Shown piece by piece: positions 1 to 5,336 of a stretch of 5,849 bases of DNA. Below the pieces are notes generated by a model, which saw nothing but the letters and a program-made list of their open reading frames with translations, searched no databases and had not been told where the DNA came from. Origin of the DNA: an uncultured Azospirillum sp. Its GTDB lineage: Bacteria; Pseudomonadota; Alphaproteobacteria; RF32; CAG-239. Each line of letters opens with the position of its first letter. Position 1 is the stretch's first letter. The stretch is from positions 1 through 5,849 of the forward strand of contig CANDEX010000085.1 of the NCBI GenBank assembly GCA_947383875.1, written 5' to 3'. Position numbers and translations under genes: made by a program.

Positions 1-2
1 TA

Positions 3-158
3 GTCTGTCGGCGTTTTCGGGCCATAGTCATCACAGGTTAAGTTATAGCCGGCTTCGCAGCTACAGGAGGCATAGGTCGAAGATAATTGGAAATAGCTTT
101 TGCTCAATGAGCGCACCCAGCATTCGGGGTGAAATAAAGAGAGAAGAAAACTTATCCC
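3..158 (-). CDS. Possible edge or remnant of a cysteine-containing secreted protein gene
   Basis: A minus-strand frame is open from just after a TGA at 159-161 to the left edge, 52 codons. Its later part reads TYASCSCEAGYNLTCDDYG, with closely spaced cysteines and a CxCxxGY pattern like that of small disulfide-rich or EGF-like extracellular modules. That composition looks more like real protein than like a random frame. Against it, there is no ATG. The only in-frame alternative starts are GTG at 114-116 and TTG at 105-107, neither with a Shine-Dalgarno sequence, and the first residues do not form a convincing signal peptide. The frame begins right after the carrier-protein terminator. It could be the 5' part of a gene continuing to the left, a decayed remnant, or chance. 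Function unknown; low confidence. Confidence 0.22.
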
Positions 159-167
159 TCAAACACA

Positions 168-191
168 AAAAACCTCCTTACGGAGGTTTTT
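168..191 (-). terminator. Rho-independent terminator of the carrier-protein pair
   Basis: A 10-bp perfect stem (168-177 pairing with 182-191) has a four-base loop. Its core is CCTCC/GGAGG, extended by an A-tract on one side and a T-tract on the other. It begins a few bases after the stop of the second carrier-protein gene. Read on the minus strand, the stem is followed by a T-rich stretch, as expected for an intrinsic terminator. The A/T symmetry means it could also stop transcription arriving from the left. Confidence 0.85.
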
Positions 192-194
192 CTT

Positions 195-452
195 TTAGGT
201 TTCTGCCTGACAATTGCTAACCAGCTCACAAAGCTCCGCAACTGTCACAGCATCATTTTCAGGAAGCGTTATATTGAAACATTCTTCCAATTTCACAGCC
301 AATTCGGTACGGTCGAGGCTGTCCAAATAGTGTGCAAGTTTAGTGTGCATTGTTACGTCACACACATCAACTCCGGCGACTTCGGCAACCGCTTTCCTGA
401 CATTTTCAACAACATCTGAATGCCTAAAGCTTATTGAAATCTCATCTTCCAT
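195..452 (-). CDS. Acyl carrier protein, second of a tandem pair
   Basis: This 85-residue protein is a stand-alone acyl carrier domain, a small four-helix protein that carries acyl groups on a 4'-phosphopantetheine arm in the cytoplasm. The attachment site is visible as YLDSLDRTEL, with the modifiable serine at residue 45 (codon 318-320) at the start of helix II. It is followed by an acidic helix and LEECFNITLPEND, matching the helix II to loop to helix III layout of the family. Length is normal. The motif has a tyrosine-leucine before DSL, where the fatty-acid AcpP usually has GAD, and an arginine-threonine after it, so it is probably a specialised carrier rather than the housekeeping AcpP. 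It lies 23 bases after the upstream carrier gene on the same strand and before a terminator, so the two are probably co-transcribed. There is no clear Shine-Dalgarno before the ATG; the start is chosen as the only ATG giving a full helix I. The cargo and partner enzyme are unknown. Confidence 0.85.
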   Translation of the reverse strand: MEDEISISFRHSDVVENVRKAVAEVAGVDVCDVTMHTKLAHYLDSLDRTELAVKLEECFNITLPENDAVTVAELCELVSNCQAET

Positions 453-475
453 AATAATTCTGCTTAAAGGATTAA

Positions 476-760
476 TTACGTTCCGGCGAGTTTATTATAT
501 ACCGTCCTATAAACATCTGCTACGGTTTTCATGCTTTCTATTTCATTGTCCGTAATATGAATCCGGAAATCCCGTTCCAAAACCATCGTCAGTTCAACCA
601 AATCCAGAGAATCGAAGAATAAATCATTTTTCAGACTTGCTTTCGAAGTGATTTTATCTCTGTCGATATTGCCTAAATCATAGATAATATCGTTTATTCT
701 TTGAATGTTTCCTGAAGAGAGGTTACATCCTTTAACTACTGCATTTTTGTTTTCTTTCAT
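476..760 (-). CDS. Acyl carrier protein, first of a tandem pair
   Basis: This 94-residue protein is a second stand-alone acyl carrier domain. The phosphopantetheine site is FFDSLDLVELTMVLERDF, with the serine at residue 51 (codon 608-610). The VELTMVLERDFRIHI stretch resembles helix II of fatty-acid carrier proteins, where VELVMALEEEF is typical, and ESMKTVADVYRTV matches helix IV. Relative to a typical 78-residue AcpP it has roughly 15 extra N-terminal residues, polar and rich in lysine and asparagine. It shares little with the neighbouring carrier outside the DSLD core, so the pair are old paralogues or separate recruits rather than a recent duplication. It is the first gene after the secA terminator and needs its own promoter. 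Translation start: the ATG at 758-760 is preceded only by a weak AAG-type site. It could serve lipid A, fatty acid or a specialised lipid pathway; nothing in the window identifies the partner. Confidence 0.87.
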   Translation of the reverse strand: MKENKNAVVKGCNLSSGNIQRINDIIYDLGNIDRDKITSKASLKNDLFFDSLDLVELTMVLERDFRIHITDNEIESMKTVADVYRTVYNKLAGT

Positions 761-800
761 AATAATCTTATTTAAGTTAATAATATGTCATTAGTTATGA

Positions 801-829
801 GCAATAAAATATTTTTCTTTTTCTGTCAA
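801..829 (-). promoter_or_regulatory. Candidate promoter for the carrier-protein operon
   Basis: On the minus strand a perfect -35 hexamer TTGACA lies at 824-829. Seventeen bases downstream is TATTGC (801-806), a poor -10 matching only three consensus positions. The site lies between the secA terminator (839-865) and the first carrier gene (start at 760), where a promoter must exist if the terminator works. The -35 is convincing; the -10 is weak and the surrounding DNA is AT-rich, so another -10 placement is possible. Confidence 0.35.
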
Positions 830-838
830 TGCTTATAC

Positions 839-865
839 AAAACCCCGGAATTCATCCGGGGTTTT
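839..865 (-). terminator. Rho-independent terminator of secA
   Basis: A 10-bp perfect stem AAAACCCCGG (839-848) pairs with CCGGGGTTTT (856-865) around a seven-base loop. It starts 12 bases beyond the secA stop codon. The GC core with flanking A and T tracts is typical of an intrinsic terminator and works on paper in both directions. On the minus strand the T-tract is short (TTTTG), so termination may be partial and some read-through into the carrier-protein genes is possible. Confidence 0.85.
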
Positions 866-876
866 GATTATACTTT

Positions 877-3603
877 TTAAGCAACTTGTCCGTGACAATG
901 TTTATACTTCTTGCCACTGCCGCAGGGACAAAGATCATTACGGGCAATTTTTCCCCAAGTATCGGGATTATGAGGATCTATTGCGCCTTGGGCATAACGG
1001 AACGGAGCTGCCTTTTCGCTGTTCTCTTCTTCAGAAGCTGTCCGCCCGACAATAGCTTCCGGCTGCTCATGAATTTCTTGCATATGGGTCGGCTGGCTTT
1101 GCGGTTGGAACGCTTCGGCACTTTCCGCCTGAATCGTTGCGCGACACATCAGGAATGTGGTTTTCTCACGCAGCTGATCAAGCATATTGGAGAAGAGGTT
1201 AAAAGCTTCTTTCTTATATTCAATCAGCGGGTCTTTCTGACCATATGCACGCAAAACTATGGTATGACGCATTAAGTCAAGTGTTGCAATATGCTCTTTC
1301 CACAACTGATCCAGTACTTGCAGCAAAATATTCTTTTGCAACAGATGCATGATATCTTCCGGAATATGGGCATTTTTGGCTTTTAATTCCTCTTCCAGAG
1401 TGTCTATAATCTTCCGACACATGGTTTCGGCATCCATTTCTGCTTCTTTTGCCCAATCACTCAATGGGAAATCAAAGCCGGTAATGCGCAGCATCTCCTG
1501 CCGTAATTCTTCTACCGGCCATTCGGATGGTGTTAAGTGCGACGGCAGATAAGAGCAGATAATATCAGCCAAATACTCCTCACGCATATCCTGCAGAGTT
1601 TCGGAAACATCTTCGGTTTCCATCAATTCTTTGCGCTGTTCATAAATAACTTTACGCTGATCATTCATAACATTGTCGTATTTCAGCAGGTTTTTACGAA
1701 TATCAAAGTTGCGTTCTTCCACTTTCTGCTGGGCCTTTTCCAAAGCTTTGCTTATCCACGGGTGTATCAAAGCTTCTCCCTCCGGCAAACCCAAACGCTG
1801 CAGCATGATTGACATCCGTTCAGATCCAAAAATACGCATTAAATCATCTTCCAGCGAGAGGAAAAATTTAGAAGTTCCCGGATCGCCCTGACGGCCGGCA
1901 CGGCCGCGGAGCTGATTATCAATGCGGCGGCTTTCATGGCGTTCAGTGCCCAAAATATACAATCCGCCGCTGGCCAGAACTTTTTCCTTGTCTTCAGCAA
2001 CCTGCTGTTTGAATTTGGCTTTCAGTTCCTCAATCTGTTCCGGGGTTTCCTCTCCGGTCAAGACTTCCTTTAACTTCATATCAACGTTACCGCCAAGCTG
2101 GATATCGGTACCGCGTCCGGCCATATTGGTGGCAATGGTAATGGCTCCCGGAACACCGGCCTGAGCCACAATAGCAGCCTCGCGTTCATGGTGGCGGGCA
2201 TTTAAGACCTCAAAGCGGACCGAAGATTTGGCGCGAAGCATTTCTGCCACTAATTCTGATTTTTCAATAGAGGTTGTTCCCACCAGAATCGGCTGTCCTT
2301 TTTGATGGCACTCTAAAATTGTATCAATAATTGCCTTATATTTTTCTTTTTCGGTACGATAAATAACATCATGTTCATCCTGCCGCTGTACCGGACGATT
2401 GGTGGGAATTTCCACGGCACAAAGGCCATAAATGTCATTAAACTCGGCTTCTTCGGTCATGGCAGTACCTGTCATACCGGACAACTTAGGATACAAACGG
2501 AAATAATTCTGGAATGTAATTGAGGCTAAAGTCTGGTTTTCAGACTGGATTTTTACCCCTTCTTTTGCTTCAATCGATTGGTGCAGCCCGTCAGAATAAC
2601 GGCGTCCTTCCATCATACGACCGGTAAACTCGTCAATAATCATGACCTTGCCGTCTTTAACAATATAGTCAACATCGCGAATATGCATTTTATGCGCCCG
2701 CAATGCCTGATTGACAAAGTGCACCAAGGCCACATTATTTATATCATACAAACCGCCTTCGGTAATCAGGCCGACTTCTTTCAGCAGTTTTTCAACATGT
2801 TCCATACCGGTTTCGGTCAGAACGACTGTTTTGGCTTTCTCATCTTTCTCATAATCTTCATTGTTCAGACGCGGAATAATGTTGCTGACGCTGATATACT
2901 TTTCAGAAGAATCCTCGGCCGCGCCGGAAATAATCAGCGGGGTTCTGGCTTCATCAATCAAAATAGAGTCAACTTCGTCGACAATGGCATAGTTAAACGG
3001 GCGTTGCACCATTTCATCCAAGCTGAATTTCATATTATCACGCAGGTAGTCAAAACCTAATTCATTGTTGGTTCCGTATATAATATCGCAATTATAGGCA
3101 GCGCGGCGTTCATCATCGTTTTTACCGTGAACAATATAGTCAACGGTTAAGCCCAGAAAACGATAGACCTGCCCCATCCACTCAGCATCGCGTTTAGCCA
3201 AATAATCATTGACCGTTACAATATGGACTCCCTTGCCCTCCAGAGCATTTAGATAAGCGGCCAGCGTGGCGACCAAAGTTTTACCTTCACCGGTTTTCAT
3301 TTCAGAAATCATGCCTTTGTGCAGCACAATACCGCCAATGAGCTGAACATCATAATGGCGTTGACCGAGGGTTCTTTTGGCTGCCTCACGGACAACGGCA
3401 AAAGCCTCAGGCAAAAGTTCGTCAAGAGTTTCACCTTTTTTCAAACGTTGTTTGAATTCTTCTGTTTTTGCCTTTAACTCGTCATCGGAGAGTTTGGTAA
3501 TCTCAGGTTCCAGAGCATTGATGTGTTGAACGATTTTATATTGTTTTTTTACAAAACGGTCATTGGCACTGCCAAAAACGGTACGGGCTAACTTACCTAA
3601 CAT
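877..3603 (-). CDS. secA: Preprotein translocase ATPase SecA
   Basis: This 908-residue protein is the motor ATPase that pushes unfolded preproteins through the SecYEG channel at the inner membrane. Length is close to E. coli SecA (901). Domains in order: nucleotide-binding domain 1 with Walker [12 protein letters not shown] (about 102-112) and the [14 protein letters not shown]alker B segment (209-222); the preprotein cross-linking domain from about 227 to 370 with [29 protein letters not shown] (377-384); nucleotide-binding domain 2 with [20 protein letters not shown] (552-571), which includes the motif VI arginines; and the helical scaffold and wing domains, including [10 protein letters not shown] near 784-793. 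After a variable polar linker (about 825-885) comes the C-terminal zinc tail [14 protein letters not shown], with C892, C894, C903 and H904, used for SecB and membrane-lipid contacts. The start at 3601-3603 gives the canonical [17 protein letters not shown]-terminus and has TAAGGT about nine bases upstream. The gene appears intact and monocistronic, divergent from an exported isomerase. Confidence 0.99.
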   Translation of the reverse strand: MLGKLARTVFGSANDRFVKKQYKIVQHINALEPEITKLSDDELKAKTEEFKQRLKKGETLDELLPEAFAVVREAAKRTLGQRHYDVQLIGGIVLHKGMISEMKTGEGKTLVATLAAYLNALEGKGVHIVTVNDYLAKRDAEWMGQVYRFLGLTVDYIVHGKNDDERRAAYNCDIIYGTNNELGFDYLRDNMKFSLDEMVQRPFNYAIVDEVDSILIDEARTPLIISGAAEDSSEKYISVSNIIPRLNNEDYEKDEKAKTVVLTETGMEHVEKLLKEVGLITEGGLYDINNVALVHFVNQALRAHKMHIRDVDYIVKDGKVMIIDEFTGRMMEGRRYSDGLHQSIEAKEGVKIQSENQTLASITFQNYFRLYPKLSGMTGTAMTEEAEFNDIYGLCAVEIPTNRPVQRQDEHDVIYRTEKEKYKAIIDTILECHQKGQPILVGTTSIEKSELVAEMLRAKSSVRFEVLNARHHEREAAIVAQAGVPGAITIATNMAGRGTDIQLGGNVDMKLKEVLTGEETPEQIEELKAKFKQQVAEDKEKVLASGGLYILGTERHESRRIDNQLRGRAGRQGDPGTSKFFLSLEDDLMRIFGSERMSIMLQRLGLPEGEALIHPWISKALEKAQQKVEERNFDIRKNLLKYDNVMNDQRKVIYEQRKELMETEDVSETLQDMREEYLADIICSYLPSHLTPSEWPVEELRQEMLRITGFDFPLSDWAKEAEMDAETMCRKIIDTLEEELKAKNAHIPEDIMHLLQKNILLQVLDQLWKEHIATLDLMRHTIVLRAYGQKDPLIEYKKEAFNLFSNMLDQLREKTTFLMCRATIQAESAEAFQPQSQPTHMQEIHEQPEAIVGRTASEEENSEKAAPFRYAQGAIDPHNPDTWGKIARNDLCPCGSGKKYKHCHGQVA

Positions 3604-3611
3604 ATTACTAT

Positions 3612-3617
3612 ACCTTA
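3612..3617 (-). promoter_or_regulatory. secA ribosome-binding site
   Basis: TAAGGT on the minus strand, eight bases before the secA ATG. It supports the chosen start and is a moderate match to the Shine-Dalgarno consensus. Confidence 0.6.
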
Positions 3618-3641
3618 TATCTATTTTTATAATTCTCTCTA

Positions 3642-3687
3642 CATTTAGTGTTTATATATTATAAAGTCAATAGCTTACTCCAAAGCT
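3642..3687 (-). promoter_or_regulatory. Candidate secA promoter region, two overlapping options
   Basis: Two arrangements are visible on the minus strand. In the first, a perfect -10 TATAAT (3658-3663) has only a poor -35, GCTTTG, at 3681-3686 with 17-base spacing. In the second, TTGACT (3665-3670, five of six consensus) is followed after 17 bases by TAAATG (3642-3647), a weak -10. Both would give an untranslated leader of a few tens of bases before secA. The sequence does not decide between them, and both could be used. Confidence 0.45.
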
Positions 3688-3717
3688 TTACAGTTATAAA
3701 CCAGAGAAAAAAATAGT

Positions 3718-3747
3718 TTGGATTTTTAAACCTACTTATTATATAAG
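3718..3747 (+). promoter_or_regulatory. Candidate promoter for the exported prolyl isomerase
   Basis: TTGGAT (3718-3723) is followed after 18 bases by TATAAG (3742-3747, five of six consensus). A start site near 3754 would give a leader of about 30 bases containing the strong GGAGGT site. The -10 lies within a 17-base palindrome, so binding of a regulator there would block this promoter. The surrounding DNA is AT-rich, which makes chance -10 matches likely. Confidence 0.4.
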
Positions 3748-3749
3748 TA
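3733..3749. repeat. 17-base palindrome over the isomerase promoter
   Basis: TACTTAT and ATAAGTA form a perfect 7-bp inverted repeat around a three-base centre (TAT). It overlaps the candidate -10 of the isomerase gene and lies upstream of the divergent secA promoter elements. It has no GC core and no following T-run, so it is not a terminator. It could be an operator for a dimeric regulator, or a chance product of AT-rich sequence. Confidence 0.45.
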
Positions 3750-3770
3750 ATAAAAGTTGCAATATTTTAC

Positions 3771-3776
3771 GGAGGT
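3771..3776 (+). promoter_or_regulatory. Ribosome-binding site that sets the isomerase start
   Basis: GGAGGT lies seven bases before the ATG at 3784. In-frame alternatives are TTG at 3757, which precedes this site, and ATG at 3778, only one base after it. Neither can use it properly, so 3784 is preferred, and that choice also gives a clean signal peptide. Confidence 0.85.
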
Positions 3777-3783
3777 AATGGTA

Positions 3784-4620
3784 ATGAAATACAACTATCT
3801 GGCTCTGGCATTGGTTTCTGCCGCAGCTCTGAGCGCAAATGCATATGCTGAAGGTAAAAACGGCGTTGCCGCCGTGGTCAATGGTGAGAAAATCACCGTA
3901 GCGGATGTTAAAAAAGGGTATGAAGAAAATCCGCAAATTCAGGCAAAAGTTCCGTTTAATGAATTTTACGGAAAAGCTCTTGACATTTATGTCAACGGTA
4001 AGCTGATTTATCAGGCTGCCGTGAAAGACGGGGTTACCGACACTCAGGCTTATAAAGATCAGTTGAAAACAGCTCAGGAAGATGTTGCCCGCAAGGTTTA
4101 TCTGGAAAAAAGAGTCAAAGCTGAAATTACTGACGCGGATATTAACAAAGCTTACAACGAATATAAAAGCAATTTCAAATCTCAGAAAGAAATTAAAGCA
4201 CGTCATATTTTGGTCAGCTCGGAAGCTCAAGCCAAAGATATTATTGCACAATTGAAAAAAGGTGCAAAATTTAATGATTTAGGCAAAAAATATTCTAAAG
4301 ATAAATCTGTAGATTTAGGTTACTTTACTGAAAACATGATGGTTCCGGAATTTGGTAAAGCTGCCTTTGCCATGAAAAAAGGTCAAATTTCTCAAACTCC
4401 GGTCAAAACTCAATTTGGCTATCATATTATTGCGGTTGACGATACTCGTACCACCAAACCGCAGCCTTTAAAAGAGGTTAAGCCGCAAATCGAAGCTATG
4501 TTGACTCAACAAGCTGTTGCTAAAATCTTCAAAGATTTGAATGAAAACGGAAAAATTGAGAAATATTCACTGGACGGTAAGGTTTTACCGAACACTCCGG
4601 CGGCAGCTATTGCTCAATAA
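3784..4620 (+). CDS. Exported parvulin-type peptidyl-prolyl isomerase (SurA/PrsA-like)
   Basis: This 278-residue protein is a predicted periplasmic foldase that isomerises proline peptide bonds in newly exported proteins. Residues 1-22 form a Sec signal peptide: a short basic start, a hydrophobic core (LALALVSAAAL) and a signal peptidase I site after ANAYA, leaving EGK as the mature N-terminus. No lipobox cysteine is seen. Residues about 27-130 match the SurA-type N-terminal chaperone region (AAVVNGEKITVADV, then an amphipathic helical stretch with NGKLIYQAAVKDGV). The rotamase domain covers about 136-220, with KARHILV (138-144), the LGYF..NMMVPEF segment, AAFAMKKGQIS, and the closing QFGYHIIAVDD (210-220). 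A helical tail rich in lysine and glutamine follows. There is one parvulin domain, whereas E. coli SurA has two. The gene is divergent from secA, and its strong Shine-Dalgarno and terminator suggest a monocistronic, well expressed unit. The broad family is clear; assignment as SurA, PpiD or PrsA orthologue is not, and no symbol is given. Confidence 0.94.
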   Translation: MKYNYLALALVSAAALSANAYAEGKNGVAAVVNGEKITVADVKKGYEENPQIQAKVPFNEFYGKALDIYVNGKLIYQAAVKDGVTDTQAYKDQLKTAQEDVARKVYLEKRVKAEITDADINKAYNEYKSNFKSQKEIKARHILVSSEAQAKDIIAQLKKGAKFNDLGKKYSKDKSVDLGYFTENMMVPEFGKAAFAMKKGQISQTPVKTQFGYHIIAVDDTRTTKPQPLKEVKPQIEAMLTQQAVAKIFKDLNENGKIEKYSLDGKVLPNTPAAAIAQ

Positions 4621-4651
4621 TCCACAAAGGATAAATAAATCTCGTTTTTAT

Positions 4652-4680
4652 AAACTCCCCGGTTTCCGGGGAGTTTTATT
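4652..4680 (+). terminator. Rho-independent terminator of the isomerase gene
   Basis: An 11-bp perfect stem, AAACTCCCCGG (4652-4662) with CCGGGGAGTTT (4666-4676), has a three-base TTT loop. It is followed by TATT to complete a T-rich tail. It begins about 30 bases after the isomerase stop codon. The strong GC core and tight loop make it the best terminator in the window, and it separates the isomerase from the acetyltransferase-glmS unit. Confidence 0.92.
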
Positions 4681-4734
4681 GTAATATTTCGTAATATTTC
4701 AATAAATTGACACCGTAATATTTTGTAATTTTTA
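4681..4734 (+). repeat. Two pairs of 10-base direct repeats upstream of the acetyltransferase gene
   Basis: GTAATATTTC occurs twice in direct tandem (4681-4690 and 4691-4700). After 14 bases there is a second tandem pair, GTAATATTTT (4715-4724) and the degenerate GTAATTTTTA (4725-4734). The 10-base period equals about one helical turn, placing each half-site on the same DNA face. The gap between the pairs contains the TTGACA of a candidate promoter. Direct repeats spaced by about one turn are the usual binding layout of OmpR/PhoB-type response regulators, which makes this a candidate operator; which regulator, if any, is unknown. Confidence 0.6.
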
Positions 4735-4736
4735 TT
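4707..4736 (+). promoter_or_regulatory. Candidate promoter for the acetyltransferase-glmS unit
   Basis: A perfect -35 TTGACA (4707-4712) is followed after 18 bases by TTTATT (4731-4736), or after 17 bases by TTTTAT (4730-4735); each matches four of six -10 positions. It lies downstream of the isomerase terminator and upstream of the acetyltransferase start. The weak -10 and the flanking repeat pairs would fit a promoter that needs an activator, but that is inference. Confidence 0.5.
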
Positions 4737-4770
4737 TGATTGTCAGTGCTGCTTCTTTCCGCAAAGATGA

Positions 4771-5325
4771 ATGTATCAATTAACAAAAAAGGATATTGAA
4801 AAGATGAAACACGGAAAGAATTTTACCTTAGGTGATTATGTTATTATCAAAAAACCTGACTTGGTCGAAGTTGGCGACAATGTACGGATTTCAGATTTTT
4901 GTCGGATTTCATCCGCTTGTAAAATAGGCTCAGACTGTGAGATTGCTCCCGGCACTTATATTGCCGGAGGTGATGGCAAATATACCTTTCAAATGGGGGA
5001 ATGCTCCAGTTTAGCGGCCGGTGTCAAAGTCTGGTTGTCCAGTAATGACTATGTGAATGAACTGGTGACTCATTCCGTGCCGGAAGTTAAGGAAATTCAA
5101 GGTAATGTTCGACTGGGCAAATATACCGGTGTAGGAACCAATTCGGTTATCATGCCCAATAATGATATTCCTGAAGGTGTCAGTATCGGCGCACTCAGTT
5201 TTGTTCCCTCTAATTATAAATTTGAGCCATGGACAGTTTATGCCGGACGCCCTATTCGTCCCATCAAAAAACGCAACAAAGAAAATGTACTCAATACATT
5301 GCGTAAAATCGGCTATATGAAATAA
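4771..5325 (+). CDS. Left-handed beta-helix O-acetyltransferase, surface-glycan type
   Basis: This 184-residue protein belongs to the hexapeptide-repeat acyltransferases, cytoplasmic trimers that move acetyl from acetyl-CoA to a sugar hydroxyl or amino group. Coil repeats are visible from about 31 to 66 (VEVGDN, VRISDF, CRISSA, CKIGSD, CEIAPG, TYIAGG) and again at 113-145 (VRLGKY, TGVGTN, SVIMPN, VSIGAL). Between them, WLSSNDYVNELVTHSVPEV resembles the extended loop of O-antigen-type acetyltransferases; H101 is a candidate catalytic base. The end, EPWTVYAGRPIRPIKKRNK, matches the usual C-terminal SIYAGxPAKxIKxR signature. Length is normal. Start: ATG 4771 has only a weak AAAGA upstream. ATG 4804 (residue 12) has AAAAAAGGA about 11 bases upstream and would give 173 residues, so the true start is uncertain. 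It is not the GlmU acetyltransferase domain. It ends 11 bases before glmS, so the two are probably co-transcribed. The acceptor is unknown. Confidence 0.85.
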   Translation: MYQLTKKDIEKMKHGKNFTLGDYVIIKKPDLVEVGDNVRISDFCRISSACKIGSDCEIAPGTYIAGGDGKYTFQMGECSSLAAGVKVWLSSNDYVNELVTHSVPEVKEIQGNVRLGKYTGVGTNSVIMPNNDIPEGVSIGALSFVPSNYKFEPWTVYAGRPIRPIKKRNKENVLNTLRKIGYMK

Positions 5326-5329
5326 GGAG
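5324..5329 (+). promoter_or_regulatory. glmS ribosome-binding site overlapping the upstream stop codon
   Basis: AAGGAG starts inside the TAA stop of the acetyltransferase gene and lies seven bases before the glmS ATG. The overlap suggests translational coupling of the two genes and supports the glmS start at 5337. Confidence 0.85.
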
Positions 5330-5336
5330 AAGACAA

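Noticed and set aside
171..186. AACCTCCTTA identical to the 16S rRNA 3' end (anti-Shine-Dalgarno)
   Set aside because: It is explained as one arm and loop of the terminator hairpin; no other rRNA sequence surrounds it.
343..555. A 70-codon plus-strand frame across the carrier-protein genes
   Set aside because: It overlaps both carrier proteins in antisense, has no Shine-Dalgarno and no domain.
772..780. Possible CtrA-like TTAA pairs in the carrier-protein leader
   Set aside because: The two TTAA motifs are one base apart, not the seven expected for a CtrA site, and AT-rich leaders give such matches by chance.
886..3060. Several plus-strand open frames of 60 to 160 codons within the secA region
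   Set aside because: They lie antisense to a full-length secA with all family motifs, show no recognisable domains, and are explained by its codon composition.
3739..4251. A 170-codon minus-strand frame opposite the isomerase gene
   Set aside because: It is antisense to a clear signal-peptide-bearing parvulin gene, is phenylalanine-rich as expected for the reverse of lysine-rich coding DNA, and has no ribosome site.
4771..5325. Truncated GlmU acetyltransferase domain
   Set aside because: The loop SSNDYVNELVTHS and the YAGRPIRPIKKR ending fit O-antigen-type acetyltransferases, not the GlmU C-terminal domain, and the gene has a normal length for the former.
5240..5336. glmS ribozyme or riboswitch upstream of glmS
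   Set aside because: The upstream sequence is the coding end of the acetyltransferase with an 11-base gap, leaving no room for a ribozyme core, and no such fold was recognised.
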